The translations under genes and the position numbers were made by a program. 64,000 nucleotides of DNA from Amblyornis subalaris (lineage: Eukaryota; Chordata; Aves; Passeriformes; Ptilonorhynchidae): assembly GCA_018881555.1 (NCBI GenBank), contig JACAXG010000007.1, positions 16,783,235 through 16,847,234 on the forward strand, written 5' to 3'. Every line of letters starts with the position of its first letter. Within the stretch, counting starts at the first letter, position 1. The notes beneath the pieces were generated by a model. That model was given only the letters and a program-made list of their open reading frames with translations, was not told the DNA's origin and did not search any database. Below, piece after piece: positions 40,201-49,415 of this stretch.

Positions 40201-43200
40201 TCCTTACTCCTCCTAAAACTAAATGCTTTCTGAAGATTCCCCACAGGGATCATCACTAACAAATCCACAGAAACACAGTGCTGAACAATCCNTCACTTCT
40301 CCAGTGTAATACCATAAAAAGCCAAGCAGACCTTCAAAAAACTCAGTAAATTCTCCAAATTCTATCTAGAATAAAATTTCTAGTGTTAGCCCCATTTATT
40401 TTTAAGATAGTGGTATCATTAATCTTTAATGACACACGACCATCCCACTGAACAATTCAAGACAAGCAGTGCACAAAAGCTGCAGAATTCACCAAGGAAG
40501 CACTTTAATATTTCCTCCTTCACATTATCATCTGTATTATATTACAGAAAAAATCCAGGTATAGACAACTGAAATTTAAGTGTGGCCCCTTCATGAGCTT
40601 CTAACTAGAAAATTTATAAAAGTTACATATGCAAACACAATAACCATAACGAAAAATCCTGTTGATATTCTGCAACAGCACTAGGTTTTGTGATAAAGCT
40701 TGCTTTCATTCACAATACCCTGCAGTTGTGACATCTAATACTTAACACTGACTTACAAACGCTGTTACACTAGAAATTTTGACATCAAACAGACTCACTC
40801 TTGCTGAATGCAGAGTATCTTCCAAAAATAACGTCAGTTGAAAATCCCATGTTTGCTCAGCAACTAGTTTTCCATGCACAAAGAGCTAATCCTGAAGTCC
40901 CCCTGGTCACTCTTCCAGAAGTATCATAACTCTATAAAATGGAAGAATCAATACAAAGCCACTGAGCACATGCAGGGCTAAGCTGTTTCATAACTGCTAC
41001 CACAAGACAACATTGGAAAGGATTAAGGCAGCACCTCCAGACAAAAAGAAAAACGTAATGAGCCTCAACACTTTGCAAGTACACTGACGGGCAGCCTTCA
41101 CACAACTATATGAAATTCTACTTTTGGACAAACAGAACACATCTGACTCAGCACAAACATTTTAGTTAAGCCACCACAATAACAAGTCCCCTTAGATATT
41201 TTGAAGGCTACATACCATTAAGGAAACTCAGCCTAACCATTATTTCAAACTTCTGTCCAAAACAGAAAGTGACACCTCACCTTCAAGGCCCAGCTAACTA
41301 TGACCTTCACCAAGGACTGTGCCACTCCCCTCCAAAACTAACCCAGCCAGAACAGACTTTTTCCAGCACCATGCTGCCNCATCAAGGACAGGTACAGCTC
41401 TACACATCAGGTGTAAAGCTGAAAGCAGAGCTTATTATTACAAATCAGTTTTCTGGCTGGTCTCAGAAGCCTAAAACACCTTGTTTTCATTTCCTTGTAT
41501 TTCCCACAGCCATCAAGGAAAAAAGAAAAAGAACCACTTCAACTTTCAGCTAGTTNATAATTATCAGCTCCTATTTCCTTTCATCTTACCTTTATCACAC
41601 TCTTCTGACTACCANACTGAAGTGTTTGTATACCAAAGCACTTTTCATTATTAGTCAAATAGAAAGTATGTAAATTCATTAATGGCTATTCAAAATCCAT
41701 TCCTGGTTTCCAAGAAATTATCTAGAATTCCAGTCTATAAATACCACATTAATTCATATTATACTGTCCACATTTTAGCAATTCACACCTTGAAACCCTG
41801 CAATAGCAACACTACTAACTTCAAGTCAAAGTGGCCCAACAGTAGTTTCTGGACTACTAAATTTGAAATCCTTCACAATACTTTACTACTGCTCATAACT
41901 AACACATTCTTTAACCCAAAACTGACTTTACACTAAGTAACCACTGGCTCTGCTGCTCTTAAAATGTGAGTAATAAAATAGGGTAGTATTACCAGACAAA
42001 CTGGAAAGCTTCATATGGCCAATTCCACTTCTCATACACAAGACAGCACCTAATTAAGTGACATTTATTCACTACCCACATGGTTTTTGATGTAGGAATC
42101 AGCTTGCAGAAGTCCATGAAACATTTGCCTACTCAGCATTTAATGACTGCGTATCTGCACATTACTTGGATTCTGACACTTGCAGACTTAATTGGTGTTA
42201 TTTACTCTTTCTCCACAGCACATAATGACCAACATGTCAAAGGAAGTTGTGCATGTCACCAGGACAGGAAACAAAGAGCATTTACAGTAAAAACTGCTTC
42301 ATCAGGTTTGTCTATTGAAGAGATCAAGCAGCTTGACTAGGTTTTACCAAGTGTTTTCAGATGCTGGCCAGACCACATTCATATCATTAGTTGTCTACGG
42401 AAGCTGTTTAGCAANTCCAGTTGGAGCACAACAATTACTGCCCAAAAGGACATAATCCAGCACTCTTGGTGAAGCCTAAGACAATTAATTAGTGGAAGAG
42501 GCATTCCAAGTCCTCTTGCATTAAACCAAAACAAGTTACACTCCAGAGTTTTCACTTTCTTGTTTAGGGTTTCCAACAGAAGAAGAAAACTGCACGTCCC
42601 AGTTACCTGATGTCTATGGAAAAAACATGTCAATACTCTCTGCTGGTCCCTGTGCTTCTCGCAGATAATTGCTACTACACTACAGCTAGGGTAACAACTC
42701 ACAAGGCCCAAAATCAAGAGCTATCTAGTTCAAAATAATCTGGACAAAAAAAAGGATAAAAGCCCACCCACAAGCAAATATGGCCTGTAAGAAAACAATC
42801 TAAGTGATTTNATACACAACTCTGTAGAATGAATGTCTAGTCGTAAAAATCATATGTAGGAACAGAATAGCAACTGGAAGCAAGGTACTGATTGCCACGT
42901 GTTACTAATTTAACAGTGTGAAGTACATGTCCACACACCAGGACAGAGAAAATATTTCTATTTGTGACATAAGGCCTAATACAGAGCAACTATCCTAACT
43001 GCATTCGTCATTATTTTTAGAAAGGCAATCCCTATTAGAACACAAACATGGAACCTGATTTTAACTGAGTGACATCCCCTGAAATTACAACAGAAGTGCA
43101 ACACATGTACAGGAGGACAGGAACAAAAGACCAAGTAAAAAAGTCACACACTTCCTTCACAGTCAGAGGTTTTCTAGGAAATACCACCTCAGATTTAAAA

Positions 43201-46200
43201 GATACAAAGAATATTTATAGCCCTTTGGACTTTTGAAAAATGGGTTATATACACTTGAAAACACCCATCGGATTTTCACCATTTAACTCAAACTTCTGAC
43301 TAGCATTAGCAACCAAGTTACAAGGAATTATCAAAGTATTTCAGTATCTTTGTGGTTTTTGTAGCTGCCTAAGCAAGCTGCCCTTGTGCTAACACCTCTC
43401 ACCCCAGTCTGCACTCTGCTGCTGCCTTGGCTACTGGAACACAAAATCTACCCGTGGGATGAGTTTCCACATCTAACACTGTGTTAGTTCTGAGGTACTC
43501 GGACAAGAAAACTTCCCAAAACTGCTGGGGAGAACAGTTCAGACTGTTCAAACAACGAAAAGCTTCTAGCGTCCCCAAACACTCCTACACAAAAGACCTC
43601 TCCATTTCTGCAAGTATACTGAATCACTGGTTCGGCAAAGCACAGAATTTTTTATCAGCTGAAAACTTAAAACACACTCAATCTTCAGGAAAGAGTTTAA
43701 AACAAAATTGTATATAATGTGTGAATGGTCAAGAGGTCAGTCTTCAAAGAAAAAGTACTGGATGTACTACTGGTATGCCCAGTGATTGCAAAGGATGTCC
43801 TACATACAAGTTACTTTGGTGAGCCTCCCAGAGTTCAAGAAAAACAGACCACTATAAAAGATCACTCATTTAAACAACTGCTCTGAACATTTTGCAGGGG
43901 GGTGGGTGACTTTTAAACAGCTAAAATTTTTCTGCTTTCTATTTACTATATAGAATCAAGGACAACTGGCATTTTTAGGCAGCTAACAACACGCTTGTAT
44001 TACATAGCACAACTGTATCTGTACATCACACACTCAGTACCTTCAAAACGTGAACATTTTATAAAGGAAGATGTTTAAAAAGTACTTCAAGAAATGAGGA
44101 CTACTGCAAGCTAAAAAACAGTTTCTAAACTCAAGTTTAGCCTTGACTATAGAATATCTCANAAGTGAAAGACAAATTTGAGTAAAAGGTCACATTAATT
44201 CACTTTTAAAGTCTGCATTTTCTTTCACGAGGCAGGCACTCTACCAACACCCTTATTTAATTTTCCCCTCTATCCCTTCAAAATTCAAACTAATCTTTAC
44301 AAAGTTGTCAAAAGGGACATATTTTCTTGTCAAAAAGTTTCCCATGTACCTCCACACCTGCAGGTGGTATCAGTAAATGAAACACAGCTCGATTTCATAT
44401 GCTATTTTTATGCATTACCTTGAAATAAGCTGAGTATTTTACATGCTTTATGAAATGCAATTATTCGAAATTGCTTTCAGAAAAATGTTTATCTCAAAAA
44501 ATTTACCAGATGTCCAACATACTCTTCTTAGAGGAAGCTTTGTATTCCATCAAAAATGTAATTTACAATTCAAAAGCTTATGATAGATATTCTTAATTAT
44601 TAAACACCATGAAAGATACATCTATCCTGTATCATTTCAGAAAAATGCAATGAGCAAGCAACTGTGTTCACAATAACGCAGCTCAATGCTGTTCTCACTG
44701 CAAACAGAGCAGGTCACTGACTACTACAACAGAAACACCCAGCAACAAGAGTAAGTCTAAAACCGAACTTAACCTACATGCTAACTGTCTACAAATAATA
44801 CAAAATAAATACCTTTCAGTCTGCCTTGAATTTTAGGAGCCACCACGAACTTTCCAGAATTTTAAGGCCCTACACCACTATGTTCGTAACTCCTTGAGAT
44901 AACAGTTTCATTTAAATAAAGCTTTGATTTCCACCTATGGATGATCACCTTAAACAAGCACTTTTCAAATTACAGGTAACTGAAATTTCACTGTTGTATC
45001 CTAAAGCACGGAGTTAAATTCATAAGAATTGCATTTATAACAATAACTGCCATTAAGCAAAAAAATAATAAAAGAACCATGATGCCCATTTCCAATTTGC
45101 ACAGTGAGGGATCAGATTTATATGCTCCTAGAGGTTACAGGCTTTGTGCAGCTACATTTTAAAGTCACCTTTGGTAAACTACTGTTTANTAAAGCATTAC
45201 TACTGGTTTTAGTGTTGACTTTGTGGACTTTTGCATGGTGTTAGCTGCTCACATTTAAGCCTCAAAGGCTGTGTGAGCACTCGAACAGGACACACTTCTG
45301 TACGNTCTCACAAATTATCTAGAATATTCTTAAGAGAAGAATCCAGATATCACAAGAAAAACAGAGTTTTAACCGGTCAGTCCTGCAAAGGCTTAAGTCT
45401 TCCCTGCAGTGGAGAAGTAAACCCCAGTGCAATAGGTCTGTATTTACTCAGAATAATCTTGTTTTTCCTAGCAACCTCCATGGGACTCTCTACAGAACTC
45501 TAAACTCAGGTTTCCATATTTGTGAAGAGTCCGAAACATTTTTAAGCCTCTTAACAAGACTTCAAATGCATAGTACTTTTGAAAGCACTGTAGTACTAAA
45601 AACATGACTGATTTTAGTAGAAGCCTGTATTAAAAAAAAAAACAAAACCAACGCACACTCAGTTATGTTTTCATCTCCCAAGCCACATTTTCACAGCAGG
45701 AAAGCATTACAGATGACTTATCTACAAACCCAAATTTTGAAGGTGAGCAACAGAAAGGCCTCCCTATGACCAAGAGGTAATCCCTAACCACACATGCAAT
45801 TAAATTGTTCAACTGGAAAGCACACAGTACTTGTGCAACACTGGGCATCTCTGACCTCAGTCACTGCACAAGTCTAACTTTATGCTTAGGTAGGAGAAGT
45901 GAGCCACCTAAAAGGACCATAAACAAAACTGTATTATCTACTTCAATTTGAAAATAAGCAAGCACAGCTGATAGATGACTCCTGAAGGCAAACATACCAC
46001 AGCTACAGCAGAACATTCAACAACTGCATTACTTAAACTATTGGGAGTGCTGCCCCATCTTCCACTTTTACTGCTCATGGTGAGCTGGATCTGGGCAACC
46101 AATCATGCTGGGAAACACATGGCAAAATCAATTGTTTACTTTCAGCTAAATTAGGCCCAGATCTACCTCAATGTGCATCTTAACACTGATGAACAATGGA

Positions 46201-47640
46201 AAAAANGGCACAAAAACAGTTTTGTGCCAGCAGCACAGTGAAGAAAGTCACAACACCCANGCCTTTAGATTAATTTCAATTTCTACTGGCTATGAGTATT
46301 ACAATTTAACACAACTCCTACTCAGCTCCACAGTCATCACAACACACTGTGCTGACAGGAAGCCCTCCTCTTCAGCTATGTGGGCAACGGCTCAGAAAGA
46401 CTCGCTTTCAGACGGAGAAAACAAGCATTTAACACTATGGCTGAACATGGGAAAGGTGCTGCTGGTGGTCCNTCTTTGCAGTCTGAAAAATTGACATTCT
46501 CCCTGTTCAGAACTGCTGCCAAGCAATTTATAAATGCTGACCAACTTCAATCTCCTCCTTGTAGGCAAAAATACGGTTTTTGGTTCATAGACAAAAACCA
46601 TTAAGAGAAAGATCACTGTCCTTTACATAAAAGGGCAAAATCAATCTTTATTTAAAACCACTGATTTTCAAACTTAAGCACTTTGTCTAAATGTCACAAA
46701 GCCTCCTCAAACAGAACACTGGCTATTGGTTCACAGCTGGTAAGTGCCACAACAAGAGACCAGCCTTCCTTAATTGTATTTTCTTGAAACCCTAACACAG
46801 AGTCTTCTGGTGTCCACTCTCACGATACACAATCATGTGGGATTAGAATAACAACTGTACTTGGATTACTTCCAGCTGCTCCAGCTCATTATGGAAGTGC
46901 AGGCTGGGGCAGCATTTGTAAGATTGAGCAAAATATCACGAACATAATTTATCACCTGAAAAAAAAGAGAAGTACTTAATTATCAGGAAAGGTCTAAAAA
47001 AAAAAATACCCAACAAAAACTCGAAAAAAGGTGACACAACCTGAAAAAGACAATTTCGTTTGCCGAGTCTCACCAACCACGCTGTTGCCCCGGCTGTCCC
47101 AGCTCCCCATCNGCGACTTACCGACCCAGCGCTCCCTCTACCCCGGGCCTCCCGGGTACCGTGTGCCGCGAACGCGGCCCTTCCCCGCTGCCGGAGGAGC
47201 CGCCCCTCGGTGCCCGGCTGGCCGCGGCGGCGGGAACCAACATGGCCACCCCCACCGCGCCACATGCGCCGGGCGGGCCGGGCGGCCGCCGGGACCGCGG
47301 CGCCACACAATGGGCGCCGCCGGACCGCGGGCCACGCTCCCGCCGGGCCCTACCGGAGCCGCGGCCGCGCCCCCCGGGCCAGGGCGGCCGTGCCGGCACG
47401 GCCACAGCGCCCGCCGCCCCCTCCCCCGCCCCGGCCCCTGCGAGCGTGCGCTCCCCGCCGGCCTCCCCGGCCAGCCGCCCCTCGCCCGCCCGCCCGGGCC
47501 CCCGCCGCGCCCTCGCCCGTCGCGGCCGGNGGGGCGCCGGCTCGACGAGGAGGAAGAGGACGAGGATGCGGCGGGAGCAAGGCAAGGGAAAGGCGGGCGG
47601 GAGAAGGGAACGCGGCACTCACCGGCTCCACCGCCGCCAT
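28107..47640 (-). CDS. EIF4E: Eukaryotic translation initiation factor 4E, complete gene (7 coding exons)
   Basis: Cap-binding subunit of the eIF4F complex. It grips the 7-methylguanosine cap of mRNA in the cytoplasm and recruits eIF4G; 4E-BPs compete for the same surface. Coding exons: 47640-47623, 38639-38533, 36946-36851, 34856-34793, 32871-32758, 30252-30113 and 28221-28107. They total 654 nt, or 217 codons plus TAA, the same length as human eIF4E. All junctions are GT-AG and keep frame. Key residues are present: Trp56, Trp102 and Glu103 for cap stacking and recognition; Arg157, Lys159 and Lys162 at the phosphates; Trp166; Val69 and Trp73 for eIF4G/4E-BP binding; Ser209 for MNK phosphorylation. 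The N-terminal 35 residues differ clearly from mammals, as expected for this disordered tail. Residue 158 is Thr where I recall Ala in human. No break or frameshift; it looks fully functional. Confidence 0.98.
28222..30112 (-). other. EIF4E intron 6
   Basis: 1,891 nt, GT-AG, AT-rich. Near 29390-29450 the word AGTAACTGT recurs. No repeat element or nested gene is seen. Confidence 0.9.
30113..30252 (-). CDS. EIF4E: EIF4E coding exon 6 (phosphate-binding loop)
   Basis: 140 nt, residues 134-179 plus two bases of codon 180. It holds the IGESFDDYSDD motif and the basic loop with Arg157, Thr158, Lys159 and Lys162, then Trp166. Acceptor TATAG, donor GTAAGT. Confidence 0.97.
30253..32757 (-). other. 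EIF4E intron 5
   Basis: 2,505 nt, GT-AG. AT-rich, with no mobile element or nested gene recognised. Confidence 0.9.
32758..32871 (-). CDS. EIF4E: EIF4E coding exon 5 (Trp102-Glu103 cap pocket)
   Basis: 114 nt, exactly 38 codons, residues 96-133. It encodes DGIEPMWEDEKNKRGGRW, with Trp102 and Glu103 that sandwich and hydrogen-bond the methylated guanine. Acceptor TTTGCAG, donor GTAAGC. The residues look unchanged from mammals. Confidence 0.98.
32872..34792 (-). other. EIF4E intron 4
   Basis: 1,921 nt, GT-AG. It contains a direct repeat of TACCCATAAGGAA at 34385-34397 and 34399-34411. No other structure is seen. Confidence 0.9.
34385..34411. repeat. 14-bp-period direct duplication
   Basis: TACCCATAAGGAA occurs twice with one base between the copies, a likely replication-slippage duplication inside EIF4E intron 4. 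Confidence 0.85.
34793..34856 (-). CDS. EIF4E: EIF4E coding exon 4
   Basis: 64 nt. It completes Ala74 and encodes residues 75-95, ending in the motif MPGCDYSLFK. Acceptor ATAG, donor GTATGC, phase 0 at the end. Intron 4 stays open in frame for about 100 codons past the donor by chance. Confidence 0.97.
34857..36850 (-). other. EIF4E intron 3
   Basis: 1,994 nt, GT-AG, AT-rich. No repeat or gene recognised. Confidence 0.9.
36851..36946 (-). CDS. EIF4E: EIF4E coding exon 3 (cap-stacking Trp56)
   Basis: 96 nt. It completes Arg42 and encodes residues 43-73, including WALWFFKND, Trp56 and the DTVEDFW motif (Val69, Trp73) of the dorsal eIF4G/4E-BP binding face. Acceptor TTTAG, donor GTAAGT. Confidence 0.97.
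36947..38532 (-). other. EIF4E intron 2
   Basis: 1,586 nt, GT-AG, AT-rich. No repeat or gene recognised. Confidence 0.9.
38533..38639 (-). CDS. EIF4E: EIF4E coding exon 2 (variable N-terminal tail)
   Basis: 107 nt, residues 7-41 plus two bases of codon 42. It starts after CAG and ends at AG|GTAAAT. It carries the acidic EEEKTE motif and the conserved IKHPLQN motif that begins the folded core. Residues between these motifs differ from mammals. Confidence 0.96.
38640..47622 (-). other. EIF4E intron 1
   Basis: 8,983 nt, the largest intron of the gene, as expected for a first intron. AT-rich apart from the CpG-island part above about 47050. No CR1 copy is seen. A splice acceptor with a downstream poly(A) signal at 46956-46647 is described separately. 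Confidence 0.9.
46630..46955 (-). other. Possible intronic terminal exon of EIF4E (tentative)
   Basis: On the minus strand a pyrimidine tract (8 T in a row) and CAG lie just before 46955, and AATAAA lies at 46647-46652 followed by T-rich DNA. If spliced to the phase-0 end of exon 1, the reading frame adds 29 codons and stops at TAA (46868-46866). The product would be a 35-residue peptide without any cap-binding core. A second open frame of about 40 codons, ending at 46694, lies in another phase, so a decayed pseudogene is an alternative. All parts could also be chance in AT-rich DNA. Confidence 0.2.
47623..47640 (-). CDS. EIF4E: EIF4E coding exon 1
   Basis: Codes for MAAVEP and ends in phase 0 at a GTGAGT donor. 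Human eIF4E also has a six-residue first exon (MATVEP). The start codon is set by this match and by the lack of any other upstream ATG in frame near the CpG island. Confidence 0.96.
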
Positions 47641-47643
47641 CTT
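47633..47643 (-). promoter_or_regulatory. YY1-like motif over the EIF4E start codon
   Basis: AAGATGGCGGC on the minus strand is an exact match to the common YY1 consensus and contains the EIF4E ATG. YY1 sites of this kind sit just downstream of transcription starts in many housekeeping genes. Confidence 0.65.
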
Positions 47644-47670
47644 AGAGCGCTCGGATCGCGGACGCGCCGT

Positions 47671-47690
47671 GGGGCGGGGCGGGGGCGGGT
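47671..47690 (-). promoter_or_regulatory. Clustered GC boxes (Sp1/KLF type)
   Basis: Three overlapping GGGCGG-type boxes lie 30-50 bases upstream of the EIF4E ATG, the expected place for core promoter activation. Confidence 0.65.
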
Positions 47691-47728
47691 AAAGGCCCCG
47701 GGCCGCACCCGACTGGTCGTCCGGCGGT

Positions 47729-47734
47729 CACGTG
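47729..47734. promoter_or_regulatory. E-box CACGTG in EIF4E promoter
   Basis: A canonical MYC/MAX or USF E-box 89 bases upstream of the start codon. Human EIF4E is known to be MYC-responsive through promoter E-boxes. Other CACGTG words in the window (for example 840-845) are not in promoters and are probably chance. Confidence 0.65.
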
Positions 47735-47761
47735 AGTCCGGCGGCCGTTTGGAGCGCGGTG

Positions 47762-47780
47762 CCTGCCGGGAGATGTAGTC
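47762..47780 (-). promoter_or_regulatory. ZNF143/Staf-like motif
   Basis: ACTACATCTCCCGGCAGGC on the minus strand closely follows the ACTACAATTCCCAGCATGC consensus bound by ZNF143 at many vertebrate promoters. It lies about 125 bases upstream of the EIF4E ATG. Confidence 0.6.
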
Positions 47781-47850
47781 GTCAAGCGCGGGGGCCGCCG
47801 GGAAATCCTCCCCCTCCCGCCCGAGCAGGAAGAGGCGGGCGGTTGCGGGC

Positions 47851-47865
47851 GCGCCCTCTGGCGGC
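47851..47865. promoter_or_regulatory. CTCF-like motif
   Basis: GCGCCCTCTGGCGGC is close to the CTCF core in its reverse form (GCGCCCCCTGGTGGC type). It lies at the upstream edge of the EIF4E CpG island, between it and the METAP1 side. Confidence 0.45.
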
Positions 47866-47926
47866 CGCTACGGGAGCGGGACCGCCCGGCCGCGCTGAGC
47901 GCACCGAGGGGCCCCGANCTTTAGAG

Positions 47927-48012
47927 CCCCTTGTGCCTCGAACACACCGCTCTGTGGCCCCTTGTCCCCCCAACACAGCGGTCTGAAGCCCCTTGTGCCC
48001 CGAACACACAGG
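47927..48012. repeat. 31-bp minisatellite, about 2.8 copies
   Basis: Units start at 47927, 47958 and 47989, each opening with CCCCTTGT, with AACACA in the middle. The first two units are exactly 31 bp and differ at several positions; the third is cut short. It sits just beyond the EIF4E promoter. Confidence 0.85.
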
Positions 48013-48483
48013 GCCCGGGCCCGTCCGGTTTGTCCATGCAGGAGCGGGAGGCTCGGGAGCGGTGGGTTTAGCTCAGGGAACACCCCGTTGGTGTTCCTCC
48101 GGGAAAGGCTACCAGCGTAGTAGAAGTGTCGCTCGCCACAGACGAGCCCAGTGTTTCAGATCACGCGCTTTGTTTGTTTCATTTAATTTGATCTTGTATC
48201 GATTACACGTTTAATTGACTTGTTACTCTGGAGACACGGCCGGTGAGCTGGGCTCACCAGGCAGGAAAAGGTAGCAAACAGGGAAATCTGCTTCTTCCCA
48301 AAGCTGATGGCCAGGAGGTAGCTGCAGGTTGGTGTGCAGTGCATCCAAAGAGTGATGCTGCCAGTGTGTAGGTACCTCCTGGCAGGGAGGTATGGGACAC
48401 CAGTGAACAAAGACAGAAGGTGGGATGCCTCCCACACATGGCAAAACAGTNCTCTTAATTAAGAGAAAAGTGAGAGATACTTC
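48013..48483. other. Spacer, nothing recognised
   Basis: Unique-looking DNA between the minisatellite and the CR1 copy. No exon or repeat seen. Confidence 0.5.
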
Positions 48484-49290
48484 CCAGAATCACAGAGTCA
48501 ATTAGGTTGGAAAACACCTTTGAGATCATCGAGTCCAACCTATGACTGATCACCACCTTGTCAATTAGATCATGGCACTGAGTGCCACATCGAGTCTTTC
48601 CTTAAGTGACTCCTTAAGTGACTCCACCGCTTCCCCGAGCAATCCATTCCAATGTTTAATCCCTCCTTCTGTGAAGAAATTCCTCCTGATGTCCAGCCTG
48701 GACCTTCCCTGGCGCAGCTTAAAGCCATGTCCCTTCATCCTGTCACTGGTTAACCTGGAGAAGAGACCAACCCCACCTGGCTACACCCTCCCTTCAGGCA
48801 GTTGTAGAGAGTGATAAAGTTTCCCCTGAGCTTCCTTTTCTCCAGCCTAAACCCCCCCAGCTCCCTTGGCCACTCCTCATAGGAATTATCCTCTAGACCC
48901 TTCAGCAGCTTTATTCCCCTTCTCTGGACTCCCTCCAGTACCTCAATGTCCTTCTTGTAGTGAGGGGCCCAGAACCGAACACAGGATTCAAGGTGTGGCC
49001 TCACCAGTGCTGAGAACAGACAATCACTTCCCTGCTCCTGCTAGCTACACCGTTTCTGATACAGGCCAGAATGCCTTTGGNCTTCTTGGCCACCTGGGCA
49101 CACATTGGCTCGTGTTCAGCCACTGCCAACCAGCACCCCCAGGTCCTTTTCTACCGGGCAGCTTTCCAGCCACTCTGCTCCAGCCTATGGCGCTGCCTGG
49201 GGTTGTTGTGACCCAAGTGTAGGACCCAGCACTTGGTCTTATTGAACCTCATTCCACTGGTTTTGGCACATCTCTGTAGCTGTCCCATCT
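48484..49290 (-). mobile_element. CR1 LINE, minus strand, with ORF2 remnant
   Basis: The longest CR1 copy in the window. Its 3' end is at about 48484 (AGAATCACAGAGTC read on the plus strand). Moving up in coordinate it passes through the usual 3'UTR blocks into the C-terminal end of the reverse-transcriptase ORF: 49004-48750 on the minus strand still reads [20 protein letters not shown] and similar. The element is 5'-truncated and mutated, so inactive. It contains a 12-bp tandem duplication (CCTTAAGTGACT at 48600-48611 and 48612-48623) that looks private to this copy. Confidence 0.93.
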
Positions 49291-49334
49291 CTTCTCCTCA
49301 CTTCCCCAACTCTGTGGGAAGTCAGCAGAGGTAA

Positions 49335-49415
49335 AATCACAGCATCACATCCACACATTTTTCTGAACAATTCCAGGAATGGTGATTCCACCACTGCCCT
49401 GCACAGCCTGTTAAA
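49335..49415 (-). mobile_element. Second CR1 fragment, minus strand
   Basis: Read on the minus strand, this holds the GGCAGTGGTGGAATCACCATTC and TGTGTGGATGTGATGCTG blocks of a CR1 3' region. These blocks already occur inside the 48484-49290 copy, so this is a separate, shorter insertion in the same orientation. Confidence 0.7.

Larger units (their letters stand above)
47060..47900 (-). promoter_or_regulatory. EIF4E: EIF4E CpG-island promoter and exon 1 region
   Basis: A very CpG-rich block covers EIF4E exon 1 and both flanks. There is no TATA box. Upstream of the start codon on the minus strand come GC boxes at 47671-47690, a pyrimidine-rich CCTTTACCCGCCCCCGCC run, a CACGTG E-box, a ZNF143-like site and a CTCF-like site. 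In mammals EIF4E is a MYC target through CACGTG E-boxes and has a very short 5'UTR with a pyrimidine-rich element; the layout here is consistent with that. The exact transcription start cannot be read from sequence. Confidence 0.88.

Noticed and set aside
47060..47692. Open frames of over 200 codons in both directions in the EIF4E CpG island
   Set aside because: GC-rich DNA lacks stop codons by chance. The frames are Pro/Arg/Ala-rich, overlap on both strands, and only the six-codon EIF4E exon 1 within them is supported.
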